Origin: Spisula solida
Lineage: Eukaryota > Mollusca > Bivalvia > Venerida > Mactridae
Reading direction: 5' to 3'
Assembly (NCBI GenBank): GCA_947247005.1
Contig: OX365956.1
Span: 11,614,089-11,678,088 of the forward strand
DNA length: 64,000 nucleotides
Both the position numbers and the translations under genes were made by a program. Below the pieces are notes generated by a model, which had not been told where the DNA came from, ran no database searches, and worked only from the letters and a program-made list of their open reading frames with translations. Every line of letters begins with the position of its first letter. The first letter of the stretch is position 1. Shown one piece after another: positions 33,201 to 39,209 of the stretch.

Positions 33201-35258
33201 CAAACAAGTGTTGTACAGGTACATTGTAAAGAAAAACATTTTTTTTGCAGCAAGTCACCGTGATGCGGGTACAGACCCTTAAAAACACTTAAAATCACCG
33301 CGGACACTCACTTATCGGCGGACACGGAACACCGTCGACACAGATATTAAAGTGGTCACCGTGTCCGTTTAAGGGGCCACTAGATTTTTCTGAGTGTCCA
33401 GGTCACGGTGACCGGACACTTCAATTTATTTTATGTCACGGTGTTCGCGTGTCCATTGGAAAAAACACGTTGTCTGTACTGTAGGTAAAGACAGTTTAAA
33501 CTAATTTATCATTCATCAGTTGAGAAATTAATCATATGGTGAAGGCATGCTGGATAACTAACCTGTAATCATGTATACTTCAGTGATTGTAAAGGCCTAG
33601 ATTCAATCTTGTATATGGTGGGGTTTGGATCGGGAGACAGGTGCTTTACCCGTTAAAACTACATTCCTACCTATACAGTCATAGTTACTAGGGCAACTGA
33701 GAACAGAGTTGTTAATTAATGCAAGAAAAATATTAATACTATGAGTCCCACTCCTGGAAGAATAATTGTATATATATACAATATTTTCAGTCATACTCAA
33801 CACAGGAAATTAGAAAGCTTACTCTGTGTTGATGATCTTCTGTTTTAATCGCCCAAAGTTCTGACAATGTTCCTCCTTTAATTGTTTCAGTTCCTGAAAT
33901 ATACCAGCATTTCTTAATACATTGACAATAATCAACATACCTTAATATGGTGGCACAGTCAGCATACCTTAATAATGTCTCAATATAACTTGACAACGTA
34001 TGTAAAACTCCAACCAAGACAATTTTACATTGAGAAGCGTCATTTCTCTGTCAAAGACGGGTGATGCTCCCCATGGGATGTTTGTCAATTAGCCCAAAAT
34101 TATAACCTCTAGTGTCTACAGAAGGTTTTTCTATGAATTGAACTTGAGACCTTGTTTTTTATCCCAGATGACCTAATATAAAATTTGACCTAGATTATAA
34201 TGATGTGATCATTGTGACTAAGTTTCTTAAAGAATAAGCCAACATTGTCACCTCTGTATTACCCCAGATGTCCTAATATCGTAATTGACTTCACTTAAAT
34301 TGTTTTTCTTAACAAATCATATCAAAAATGTTTTCTTACAACAGAGAAATAACCATTCTATCAAATGGCTGAAAATTCATCAATGAGCTTTTCACCCATT
34401 TTTGGTAGTTTGCTAAATTCAATGATCTGCCGTGTGCCAAAATAGCATTTTCTACAGGCTCTTACAGGAGATTTTTATCATTGTAATGTACAGGTGTTTG
34501 GACTGTGATCACTTAAAACCATTAATTTACACTCAATGGGGCTGAGAACCGGTTCACGTATCGAATCGAAGACCGGTATTAGGGGTTCGGTCGATGTACC
34601 GTATCGAACGTTCAAGTATCGAACAAATATCGATCAAAACATAATTAAATAAAAAAGCGTGCTCTGCTTGGTTTTTTGGTATTTGTGTTGTTTTTTATTG
34701 CCAACTTCAACTCATTTTTAACGGTAAGGGGCATCATAATCTCGTTTCCATTAGTGCAAGTCAATGTATCGTTTACAAGCCGTCATTACCCGACCTACTC
34801 GTATTCTATAAGCCCAACATATAGCCCCACCAATTATTAGCCTTAAAAAATGTTACTTTGATAAATAAGTCTAATATCCAACAGATAGGAAATGTTTTTC
34901 TGTTTTTATTTCATAGGTATAAAATATCAAACGATATATCAGATATCAATCATTCTGTATCGATACAAATATCGTATCGATCATTTTGATTGATACTCAG
35001 CCCTACTTTGGAATGATACAGGATGATCCCAACAGCCCACCATGAGTAATTTGTCAGTTTGTGCCTTAATTAGCAAATAATGCAGACAATATCTAGTTGA
35101 TGATGCATCTTAGTATTCTTACACCTACATGTAGTAACTTACCTGTCTCAATGACTGACAGTTGACACACCAATCAGGAGTCTCAGTAGACAGTCCTGGG
35201 GCCACCAACCCATCAATACCATCTAACAGATTTTCCATTACTTTTTCACTTAAATCAT
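1..35258 (-). CDS. ICE1: ICE1-like gene (overall locus, 13 exons seen, both ends incomplete)
   Basis: Whole-locus entry; exons follow separately. Spliced order on the minus strand: 35258-35143, 33893-33823, (one short exon not found), 23919-23879, 23173-23110, 22060-21980, 18252-18143, 16211-16177, 7848-7705, 7535-7464, 6869-6699, 4530-4373, 3744-3646, 3368-1. All joins agree in phase except the one with the missing exon. The product starts with a CVNCQSLRQ segment and LKQKIINT, continues as a coiled coil, then SP-rich and acidic disordered regions with two SPLPPSP motifs. From memory, vertebrate ICE1 has CxxCxSLxQ and LKQKIINTD at the same relative place, a coiled coil and a very long disordered exon. 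ICE1 scaffolds the little elongation complex (ELL, ICE2) at snRNA genes in the nucleus and has been linked to nonsense-mediated decay. The family call is inference from motifs and architecture. Confidence 0.68.
3646..3744 (-). CDS. ICE1: ICE1-like exon, 33 acidic codons
   Basis: The exon lies between acceptor TTTATAG and donor CAG/GTATTTGC. It encodes LDVDGEVSDIADDLEQFL followed by HHNEDYEQVGNEENQ, an acidic stretch. It is phase 0 at both ends, and so fits the flanking exons exactly. It has no recognisable fold. Confidence 0.8.
4373..4530 (-). CDS. ICE1: ICE1-like exon with SPLPPSP motif; 5' limit ambiguous
   Basis: The donor is AATCAG/GTACCTGA. The shortest form uses the last acceptor CTTACTGTAG/ATGTTCCG and gives 158 bp, entering in phase 1 (G+AT from the exon ending at 6699) and leaving in phase 0. 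It encodes D-VPSTSAEKKLDF, an acidic block DDDSSIDDSDDDE, then TFSPITQCISPLPPSPACF. The same acceptor sequence is repeated every 54 bp upstream in the adjacent array, and each repeat would add 18 residues in frame, so the true exon may be up to about 1.4 kb long. Which acceptor is used cannot be decided from DNA. Confidence 0.72.
4508..5967 (-). repeat. 54-bp minisatellite, about 26-27 copies, each with an in-frame 3' splice site
   Basis: Read on the minus strand, every unit encodes the 18-residue string STPAEVNLYYTYLTVDVP with few changes (PTED for PAEV, H for Y, F for L). Twenty-two consecutive units from 5710 to 4530 are open, and the frame stays open to about 5806. There a 1-base deletion, and at about 5867 a 2-base insertion, break it. 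Each unit also contains a pyrimidine-rich CTTATCTTACTGTAG/ATGTTCC acceptor. The array abuts and includes the start of an ICE1-like exon. It may be coding, intronic or partly both. Confidence 0.9.
5968..6698. other. ICE1 intron remainder, no gene seen
   Basis: This AT-rich stretch lies between the 54-bp array and the next exon. It holds short open frames on the plus strand (6098-6283, 6348-6563) with no family resemblance and no splice context that would make them exons. I see no repeat structure. Confidence 0.5.
6699..6869 (-). CDS. ICE1: ICE1-like exon, basic SP-motif segment
   Basis: The exon is bounded by CATTGTAG/CC and AGGGGAG/GTAAGTG, with phase 1 at both ends (171 bp). It encodes SSPRMRRRASPMKSPFHSPR, then IAKYTSPTKSPVRFNSPTKSP and VINRKLLLVSGTSRG. 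Five or more SP dipeptides sit in a Lys/Arg-rich context, which suggests a proline-directed kinase target region and possible nuclear localisation; this is inference. The donor is near-consensus. Confidence 0.82.
6983..7115. mobile_element. Near-perfect 133-bp hairpin (foldback element)
   Basis: The left arm starts ACTCATGGTTTAACTC and the right arm ends with its complement. The arms also share ATTTATCAAC and GCCTTTTTCAAAA with a central loop of about 9 bases. It lies in the intron between the exons at 6699 and 7464 and has no coding content. Confidence 0.8.
7262..7456 (-). repeat. 29-bp minisatellite beside an ICE1 donor site, about 6-7 copies
   Basis: Two alternating 29-bp unit types, differing at GAGTACATGG versus GACTACATAG on the plus strand, are repeated in tandem. 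On the minus strand each unit carries GGGATG/GTATTT, resembling the donor AGATG/GTATTC at 7463 that ends the neighbouring exon. The array lies immediately downstream of that donor in transcript direction. Because 29 is not a multiple of 3, use of downstream copies would change frame. Confidence 0.85.
7464..7535 (-). CDS. ICE1: ICE1-like short exon (24 codons)
   Basis: I chose acceptor TTTGCTACAG/AG and donor GAGATG/GTATTC because only these fit phase 1 on both sides and avoid stops. The exon encodes ELVQPVDCYPDYLDLTTDYQ then LRD. The donor is weak, and alternative acceptors further upstream (for example near 7590) break the frame. The exon is real if the chain is right, but its exact borders are less certain than those of its neighbours. 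Confidence 0.55.
7705..7848 (-). CDS. ICE1: ICE1-like coiled-coil exon (48 codons)
   Basis: A strong acceptor (TGTTTTCTTTCAG) and donor (AAAG/GTAAATCC) bound it, with phase 1 on both sides. It encodes EIVILKKENNSLKKENSSLK followed by NIEERLQKRLLLANKNIDNL and NKSLKEK. Hydrophobic residues recur in a heptad-like pattern with Lys/Glu between, typical of a parallel coiled coil. The preceding exon supplies A to make the junction codon AGT. Confidence 0.85.
7849..9642. other. ICE1 intron, about 1.8 kb, nothing recognised
   Basis: This AT-rich sequence has no long open frame, no tandem array and no clear transposon ends. Short frames such as the minus one at 8825-9046 show no family signal. It is part of the 8.3-kb intron that also holds the nested Ig gene. 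Confidence 0.5.
9643..10556. mobile_element. 914-bp DNA transposon relic with mariner-like inverted ends
   Basis: The terminal inverted repeats begin CGAGGGTCATTCAATATAT on the left, with the exact complement at the right end. The interior has no intact transposase. GAGGGTCATTCA ends are typical of some mariner-type elements (family knowledge). Both flanks carry GTACAAC or TACAAC, but on the left three extra bases separate it from the end, so the target duplication is not clean. Confidence 0.7.
10557..11236. other. Intronic spacer before the 41-bp array
   Basis: AT-rich sequence with no gene. From about 11149 isolated, diverged units of the following array appear (CAGTATGGAAGTGACTT). Confidence 0.5.
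11237..13480. repeat. 41-bp minisatellite, about 54 copies
   Basis: The unit core is CTTAACAGTATGGAAGTGAC followed by TTGATCATGGGGATCTTGAAT. Variant classes differ at TGGGGATCTTGAAT versus TGGAGTTCTTAAAT, GTGACTT versus GTGTCTT, and a few 1-2 base indels. Higher-order repetition of variants is visible: the stretch at 11580-11830 recurs at about 13020-13260. No long frame is conserved. It lies in the ICE1 intron upstream of the nested Ig gene. Confidence 0.95.
13730..13916. repeat. 46-bp tandem repeat, 4 copies
   Basis: The unit contains ACTCAATGAGACCGAGCAAT followed by ACCACAGGGATTTG. Copies alternate between GACCAGGCAA and GACCGAGCAA, suggesting a 92-bp doubling of a two-unit block. Confidence 0.9.
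14573..15133 (+). CDS. Single-Ig-domain type I membrane protein, intronless, nested in ICE1 intron
   Basis: The protein has 186 residues. Residues 1-21 are a signal peptide (hydrophobic core FIAVLVTGITLA). Residues 28-127 form one Ig domain with Cys47, Trp62, the DTGTYKC motif and Cys111, the standard intrachain disulphide and core tryptophan. N-glycosylation sequons are at Asn77, Asn93 and Asn100. Residues 136-159 are a transmembrane helix, followed by a short basic tail (KDRKPAIEQKRKLKL). The start ATGATG follows in-frame stops and suits a secreted protein. A poly(A) signal AATAAA lies at 15479-15484. The gene is on the strand opposite to its host intron. It resembles basigin-like or short Ig adhesion proteins but cannot be named. 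A 5' non-coding exon could exist. Its function in adhesion or signalling is inference. Confidence 0.85.
   Translation: MMYKFTTVWFIAVLVTGITLAENEETVLKVVPPNSAVRPGEEIQLQCQHYPADDTADITLDWYMPSGDGPISELLANQSYVEQTGLQRFESENGTLTIHNATVSDTGTYKCMDKNQNLQIESLIKVYVMPSYSTEIIVVLVINAILVIIFIACSVWTFFKDRKPAIEQKRKLKLGHHDIVKRTLKD
15479..15484 (+). terminator. Poly(A) signal AATAAA for the Ig gene
   Basis: This is the first AATAAA after the stop codon, about 345 bp downstream. Its use is inference. Confidence 0.4.
15485..16176. other. Intronic spacer, no gene supported
   Basis: Short plus frames (15393-15584, 15633-15902) have no signal peptide, domain or repeat support and are probably chance or 3' untranslated sequence of the Ig gene. 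Confidence 0.4.
16177..16211 (-). CDS. ICE1: ICE1-like 35-bp microexon
   Basis: It is flanked by ATTTTCTTTTCAG and donor AAAA/GTAAGTG. It enters in phase 2 and leaves in phase 1, and encodes KMKKETAKEFK between junction codons GGA and AGT. The phases match both neighbours exactly, which is the main support for so short an exon. It continues the coiled coil. Confidence 0.78.
16637..17958. repeat. 35-bp minisatellite, about 37-38 copies
   Basis: Unit core: CCATACAGTACAAACAGTAG then ATAACTGTCTACCAA. Variants swap GTAGATAAC with GTGGATAAC and CCAACC with CCATCC. Each unit contains ACAGT-AGATA-ACTGT, a 5-bp stem with 5-base loop, so single strands could form a ladder of small hairpins. It lies in the ICE1 intron between exons at 16211 and 18143. 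Confidence 0.95.
18143..18252 (-). CDS. ICE1: ICE1-like coiled-coil exon (110 bp)
   Basis: The acceptor is CTTGTTTTTAG and the donor is TCAGG/GTATGTTG. It starts in phase 0 and ends in phase 2. It encodes SAWKQYEHLSKANSSNLEAL followed by ESENKELMKKIKVLES. The amphipathic pattern and charged residues continue the coiled coil. Confidence 0.85.
18482..19505. mobile_element. ACAAGAGGGCCC-family element, copy 1, with tRNA-like repeats
   Basis: It begins ACAAGAGGGCCCAAAGGGCC then CTAGGTCGCTCACCTGTC. The body has recurrent GACCTAG, ATTTTGTTGAGATGATCATT and TTTCATAAAGATTA text. It is interrupted by tandem blocks of about 100-120 bp, each made of a TTCCAGTGGGGGTTGAACCC tRNA-like segment and an A-rich tract. 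No coding content is seen. The family name is unknown to me; it is common in bivalves (recollection). Confidence 0.75.
18854..21440 (-). repeat. Dispersed tRNA T-arm-like blocks with A-rich tails, about 8 copies
   Basis: Copies sit near 18854, 19172, 19279, 19399, 21057, 21174, 21291 and 21403. On the minus strand the core GTGGGTTCAACCCCCAC is a perfect T-arm: a 5-bp stem GTGGG/CCCAC and a 7-base TTCAACC loop. It is followed by TGGAACC, an acceptor-stem-like 3' end. The D-arm and anticodon arm are absent, so these are tRNA-derived fragments, not tRNA genes. Each is followed on the plus strand by ACAAATACATGCTATAAAGA-type text and an A-rich tract. Confidence 0.65.
19506..21054. mobile_element. 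ACAAGAGGGCCC-family element, copy 2, internally amplified
   Basis: It starts ACAAGAGGGCCCAAAGGGCC at 19506 and ends with an (ACGG)n tract (20943-21003), GTGATCACAAAAGCTCAC and GACAGGTGAGCTAAAA. Its ends carry the inverted pair GCTCACCTGTC and GACAGGTGAGC. The body (about 19610-20935) is about nine tandem copies of a 145-bp unit containing GTGACCTCTAGTGACTACAC and GACCCAATATCGAACTTGAC. The element is non-coding. Confidence 0.85.
21640..21918. mobile_element. ACAAGAGGGCCC-family element, copy 3, 3' part only
   Basis: It has one body unit, an (ACGG)n tract (21811-21862) and the terminal GTGACAGGTGAGCTAAAA. The 5' end is missing, and the sequence just upstream holds tRNA-like blocks. Confidence 0.8.
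21980..22060 (-). CDS. ICE1: ICE1-like coiled-coil exon (27 codons)
   Basis: The acceptor ATTATCTTTCAG and donor ACAGAG/GTTTGTCA bound an exon that is phase 0 on both sides. It encodes TKASLEEELKAKKIESQMLS then DRLIATE. The text resembles the LKAELEEKK region I recall in vertebrate ICE1. Confidence 0.85.
22395..22626. mobile_element. 232-bp MITE
   Basis: Terminal inverted repeats AGTCCCCTACCGGTTTT and their complement bound a non-coding interior. No clear target duplication is visible. It lies in an ICE1 intron beside a SINE. Confidence 0.8.
22633..23058 (+). mobile_element. tRNA-derived SINE
   Basis: The 5' region (22635-22690) has an A box TTTAGCTCAGTCGTAACGC, an anticodon-arm-like CTGGA-CTGTCAA-TCCAG (GTC in the anticodon place) and a B box GGTTCAATC. 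A tRNA-unrelated body follows, ending AAAGGCACTTTATAAATC and a TATTTATTTATTA tail. The missing acceptor pairing and long body make this a SINE, not a tRNA-Asp gene. Confidence 0.75.
23110..23173 (-). CDS. ICE1: ICE1-like coiled-coil exon (64 bp)
   Basis: The acceptor is TATATATTACAG and the donor AAGAAG/GTAATATC. It enters in phase 2 (AG+G gives Arg) and ends in phase 0. It encodes QCEILETQLKAALMDTEPLK then K. Its 5' part, including the acceptor, is duplicated 91 bp upstream in transcript direction. Confidence 0.82.
23146..23330 (-). repeat. 91-bp tandem duplication copying an ICE1 acceptor and exon start
   Basis: The sequences 23146-23238 and 23237-23329 are near-identical. The second copy holds TATATTACAG/GCAGTGTGAA at 23264 plus about 25 bases of exon text, then diverges. 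If used as an acceptor in the known phase it reads QCEILETQFR and then TAG. Confidence 0.8.
23348..23560 (-). repeat. 42-bp minisatellite, about 5 copies, with paired splice-like sites
   Basis: On the minus strand each unit reads TTTTCATGATACAG, CAGGGGAG, GTAACTAC. That is an acceptor-like sequence, 8 bases, then a good donor-like sequence. The last unit is diverged. It lies in the ICE1 intron between exons at 23173 and 23879. Confidence 0.85.
23879..23919 (-). CDS. ICE1: ICE1-like exon (41 bp)
   Basis: It encodes KTDEANKRADKFQ and ends AG/GTTAAG in phase 2, fitting the next exon. The acceptor is AATGTAAG, which is weak, and the phase 0 start does not match the previous exon found (which ends in phase 2). 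So either a short exon of 3n+1 bases lies upstream or the 5' border is wrong. Confidence 0.6.
23920..24707. other. ICE1 intron, no gene supported
   Basis: AT-rich. A minus frame at 24482-24868 (128 codons) is open but begins in the inverted-repeat element and has no recognisable domain. I regard it as chance. Confidence 0.4.
24708..28967. mobile_element. 4.26-kb foldback transposon with long, internally repeated inverted arms
   Basis: The arms (about 24708-25500 and 28090-28967) are reverse complements of one another: AGTCCGGTC at the outer end, then GACCCGGCATTGGACTGTAT, then several subrepeats of about 300 bp. Each subrepeat carries ATGGCGTCCAAGATGGCCGC or a close variant, repeated inverted in the right arm. 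The interior (25500-28090) has decayed coding traces on the minus strand, for example open codons at about 26990-27150 reading KDLVRRRENELYIDPTGSDA. The superfamily is not recognised. Confidence 0.75.
26757..26970. mobile_element. Short interspersed element (TATACCCCC family), copy 1, nested
   Basis: It starts TATACCCCCACACAACGAGT, has GGGGGGTATACTGGATTCAG and ends GAATGGCGACCGCTCTAGT. The same family occurs at 54252. It interrupts the interior of the 4.26-kb foldback element, so it inserted later. Confidence 0.75.
29791..29935. mobile_element. Imperfect foldback sequence
   Basis: GAATTATTAAACTCATTGAA on one side pairs with TATTGAACTCGTTTAATAAATTC on the other, with ACATTCGTGACTTTCCA matched by a diverged complement at the far end. 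It lies in an ICE1 intron, next to several GACGTC-containing stretches (29600-29705). Confidence 0.5.
30067..33481. mobile_element. 3.4-kb TA-flanked DNA transposon, no intact transposase seen
   Basis: Perfect ends CAGTACAGACAACG and complement are flanked by TA on both sides (30065-66, 33482-83), as in Tc1/mariner-type insertion. Inside each end GTTTTTTCCAATGGACACG is also inverted. For about 150-250 bp there are repeated GGTCACCG/CGGTGACC motifs. The interior has only short frames (for example minus 32685-33008), none resembling a DDE transposase. A second inner cluster of CCACCGTG motifs lies at 32095-32260. The element sits in the ICE1 intron. Confidence 0.8.
32085..32265. repeat. CACCGTG-rich imperfect palindrome inside the 3.4-kb element
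   Basis: Repeated TTTCCACCGTGTTG, GCCACGATGGGCTATCCACC, GGTTCACGGTGGCA and GTCGCCACCGTGATGGGTGG occur in both orientations. It looks like a separate small foldback insertion or an inner binding-site cluster. Confidence 0.5.
33823..33893 (-). CDS. ICE1: ICE1-like exon carrying the LKQKIINT motif
   Basis: Acceptor GGTATATTTCAG and donor ACAGA/GTAAGC bound 71 bp, phase 0 to phase 2. It encodes ELKQLKEEHCQNFGRLKQKI then INT. LKQKIINT is, from memory, identical to vertebrate ICE1, and is the strongest single clue for the gene's identity. Confidence 0.85.
34070..34290. mobile_element. Diverged fragment of ACAAGAGGGCCC-family body
   Basis: ATAACCTCTAGTGTCTACAG, AGGTTTTTCTATGAATTGA and GTGATCATTGTGACTAAGTT match the 145-bp unit of the copies at 19.5-21 kb with more mismatches. 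No ends remain. Confidence 0.6.
34538..35003. mobile_element. About 466-bp MITE rich in ATCGAT/TATCGA text
   Basis: The ends are GGGCTGAGAA and TACTCAGCCC. The interior has many ATCGAA, GTATCGA and TATCGATC repeats near both ends and an AT-rich centre. The inverted ends suggest a hAT-like non-autonomous element. The target duplication is not clear. Confidence 0.5.
35143..35258 (-). CDS. ICE1: ICE1-like most upstream exon found (N-terminal CxxC segment)
   Basis: A very good acceptor GTTTCTTTTGCAG/AT and donor AGACAG/GTAAGTTA bound 116 bp, phase 1 to phase 0. It encodes DLSEKVMENLLDGIDGLVAP then GLSTETPDWCVNCQSLRQ. An internal ATG at 35238-35236 could be a start, but the strong acceptor upstream suggests a further 5' exon that I could not identify. 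CVNCQSLRQ aligns with the CxxCxSLxQ segment of vertebrate ICE1. Confidence 0.75.
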
Positions 35259-36015
35259 CTGCAAAAGAAACTAACTTCTATAAAAGCTTTACTGGTAACA
35301 GTTACTACTGCACAAATCTGCAGCCATTTCTGGAACCCACTGCACAAATGTGAAGTACATTTTTCTGGAACACACAGCACAAATGTGAAGTACATTTTTC
35401 TGGAACCCAAGCACTGGACAATTACACATTTATTTATTAACTTCAGAGCAGCTGAGTTGATGTTTCAAAATTCCCATGTAGGTCACATGCTGATAATGCT
35501 ACAAGAAAACCATTTGCACAGTATCAATAATATGGACACTAGCAAAAATGTTTTCATGCTGAGAAGTTATTCCCAAAATTGAAAAAAAAATGTGGAATTC
35601 CGCACGCCCTGCCAATTCGCATTCCGATTTTTTTCAATTTGCGTAATAATTTGCCAGATTATAATGTAATTAATTATTTGTATATTACATGATATATTCA
35701 CACATAGGTACTTGAGAGCCTTCTGCCCCTGAGGAAGGGCCTGGAGATAATACTGCGGGACTTCGTATATCATGCGTATATATCTATGTCAATATGTGTA
35801 TTAATTATACATAGAGTTGCACCCTGCCCTTTTCAAATCCTATCTTGAGCACTGACCCACTATTTTGATGTGAAACAAAAGCCACACGGCAGTGCGGAGA
35901 CATCGGAAAGGTAAAACTAAAAGCACAGGGCAGTTTCCCTGCCCTTCCCTGAGGTTGTCACACCATTAAATTTCTGATATCGGAAAACGGGTTACACCGT
36001 GTAATGTTGATATCA

Positions 36016-36200
36016 AGAATATGGTTTCTGTCTAGACAGATAAGCTGTCTGCAAGTGGCTGCTTTAAATTCAGACGGTCCAGCCACTACTGGCATCCCTG
36101 TATACTATAGATTGCGTCGAAATGGTTTGACTAGCTTTCAGTCAGGCTACAATATTGGTATGTCCCTCCGCCTCTGGTGTAACCTGTAGGATACCGAAAT
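36016..36200 (+). mobile_element. Interspersed repeat fragment shared with 50.3 and 51.9 kb
   Basis: AGACAGATAAGCTGTCTGCA, GTGGCTGCTTTAAATTCAGA and ATTGCGTCGAAATGGTTTGA occur here. The first two recur inverted near 51900-51960 and the third inverted near 50260-50290. The family is unknown. Confidence 0.6.
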
Positions 36201-38714
36201 TGATGCACATCTTGCCCAGTTGAAACAAGCACAGGGCTACTAGAATCGGTAAAAAATCAGTACACCATGACAAATCAAGTCCACCTAATGATAATGCAGT
36301 TGAGTTGGGGAGGGTGCAGGAAATGACCTAAAATATTAGTAGGGTTTATTGTATTTATTTTACTTCACATCATAAACTAAGATGAATTACAGACGTATTC
36401 AGCTAGAAACTGGCATCATACCTTAGTTTTACCTCGTGATATCACAAAACGTAGAAGATGAAATTTTAACCAAAAAAATCATCAATGTTATTCAGACGCT
36501 TTCCGGTTGGTAATGTATAAAGTACAGACGTTTCGGGCAATGACGAACTCTATGAAGCCAGTGTTTTTGTAAAGTAGATTATCATATGAATATATAAATG
36601 CATAACATTCACAGGAGGTTGAAATGAGGGGCTGAGATAGCCTGGGCAAGAATATTATTTCAATATTTAAATTAAAGTAGTGCAATAATTTATATACTTA
36701 TATTAAAAATGTCAATATCATTCATTTTTTACCATTCAAACATGATTTTATTAAAGAAAATCAACTTAATACATTTTTCTATGATACAGATCAATCACGG
36801 GTGAATCACATAACTCATATTGATAAAGAATGATGTCATAAAGCAACCACCAGCGACTTTCTATTATATACTTGGTTAGGTAGGAATTGACCATGTGATT
36901 CTGCACAACATGGTCTTGGAGAGTAGTTATTTTCGGGACTGTTATTTTATCTAAAGAAATTAATCAGTGTAAATTACATTTAGTAAACTAGTTTAAATAT
37001 TTGGAGAAACAACTGTAGACTAGCAGTATTGAAAATGTTGATACATGCAGTTTCTGGAACTACTTGAATGCGGATACTCATTGATTTGCCTAAAGGCTTA
37101 ACGCTTTCTTGGTAATAAGAAATAGGCAATGCTTCCTTTGAGGGGCTTAATCGCCCTCATTCGAACGTCTAGTTTAGCATAAGAATATACGAACTTGTTA
37201 TGCTATTAAAGTTATGTGATAATAACGTACCATTATCTAAAACTTTGCACGAGTAAATGAATGTACCAACACAAAATGGCATTATATTATTACTGTTCCA
37301 TGCACAATTGTGTGCACATATACGATGGGGTTAAAATTATGCATCTTCAGTTCGGACGAAAGCTCGTACCATCTGTGCACCAGATATTACAATGGTAAAA
37401 AGATTATTAAAACTTCGTACTTTGCATTGTTTAAGCATTTGTTTGCATTTGAAAAGTACTTGAGTGTAAAATTTCGAATAAGTGTCCATATACTTCAAAT
37501 AGAACATGGTCGTTATTATTTCAGTTTCAGTAAGGTTATGAAAAGTTTATGAAATGTATACGATTGGTGATGAACTACATTTTATGCTTAATGTCCTATA
37601 TACGCGTATGATGTATTAAGACGACCTTTCTTGATACATTTAAATGTCAAATGCAAAAAAAGATAATGGGCAGTAAGTAAGTCATCCTCATACATCAGTG
37701 GTTAGTCAAGTTCCCAGTTTCGGACGAAGAATACTCTGGTGAACGAGAATGTAAGTAAGTAAGCAAACACGTCTGAAACTTTATCCGACTAACATAACTT
37801 TATTTTTCTTCTGGGGAATGAAAGTGACCAATTGATAGATTACTGCTTATTTATTAATTTATACAGAAAATCTGAATGCTGACCGATATGGAAATAGCAA
37901 GCATTTGAACCATGTTCATATATCTTAAACATCAAAATAGAGTATTAACATGTCATCGCTAGTCTCTGTCTCTCTGATCAAACTCACAAAATTTACATGG
38001 AAGTCATCAATGGGAACGGTAGTTTTCTTCAATGACTTCGAGAGTGTTTAAGTTTGCCATTTCAAAATTATATGACATCTAAATAACAAATTAAATCAAT
38101 TCAAATGATTGAGAATCATTCCTTTATTTTCAACGAAGATCTAAAAAAATGTATTTTCAGATATTTGTTTTCTTCTATAAAAATATAACTTTAAATGATG
38201 TAGACATGGGAACCGGCTTTAATAGTGTAGTATAGCCTAGTAGTCAAGAATGTTCATTTATGTTCTCAAATTTCATAGGAACCAAAAACTTGATCAATTT
38301 AAATAGTTTTCTGACAAAGTCCAGCTTATAATTAGACTATTCTAGCATATGCATGCTATCAATAATAATAATATGAATAAATGCACTGCATCCAGCGGGG
38401 ATTGCCCATCAGGTTTTTTGGATACTCTGGCAGAGGAAAATCTGACTACGGAATTTGTTTGCTCCACAGACCCCTGGCTGCCAGGCAGCACCACATAGAA
38501 GACCAGGCGAACAAATAGGCCTATTTAGAAAAGAATGTTAGATCTAGGTTACGGGTTGAACAGATATGCCCTATAAATAGTTATAATAGTTTTACACTCG
38601 TTTTTGATTTGCTATTTATATTAATTTTCAATTCACCATAATTATTTTCAAGTTGGCGCGCTATGCCGTGCGACGACGTCGCGTTAACGTGTGATGACGT
38701 CGCGTTAAATGATG

Positions 38715-38722
38715 TGACGTCA
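38715..38722. promoter_or_regulatory. TGACGTCA (CRE-like) in a CpG-rich patch
   Basis: A palindromic CREB/ATF-type site. Two GATGACGTCGCGTTAA-like repeats lie just upstream. It may belong to a transposon end (similar GACGTCG text occurs at 29600-29700) rather than a promoter. Confidence 0.3.
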
Positions 38723-39209
38723 TTTCCGACCTCGTCTTATTGTTTTTTTTACGTTAGAATATAAAAGAAATGTATATTTTTCAATAATTTTCAGGATTTG
38801 GATCAGGCTTACATGCCGAAACTTTATTAAAAGAGTGAATCTGTGTTTATATTTCATATTGGAAAAAATAAATTAAACAAGATTGGTTCTCAAATCTTGA
38901 GCAAGAACTTGCCTCTACCGGAAGTGGGACGTGAAATTCAGTCTACCGACTCATTATTCTGCATCCGGTCTGACAAAAAAATATAGGCCATAGCCAATGC
39001 AAAACTACAACAACAACAATCACGTGTTTTCGCATGTAATCGTTAATGGGGATAAATCCCCTATTAGTTTTGACTTCAGTAGGATTCTAACAAAGTAGCC
39101 TATTTAGATAGATCTATCTATCTATCTTGTTATACTGCCCAAAGAGGATTTCTAGTATTATTGGCAGGTAAATGGCGTTCGCCAGGTGATAATAGAAAAG
39201 AAGTAAGTA

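Larger units (their letters stand above)
35259..39200. other. Spacer between ICE1 and the LINE relic; no gene supported
   Basis: AT-rich. It contains a repeat-family copy at 36016-36200, a TGACGTCA (38715-38722) in a CpG-rich patch with repeated GACGTCGCGTTAA (38640-38722), and a (GTAA)n stretch near 37750. Small frames such as 37310-37552 have no family signal. The missing first exon of ICE1 should lie here or just beyond, but no donor/ATG pair stands out. Confidence 0.45.
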
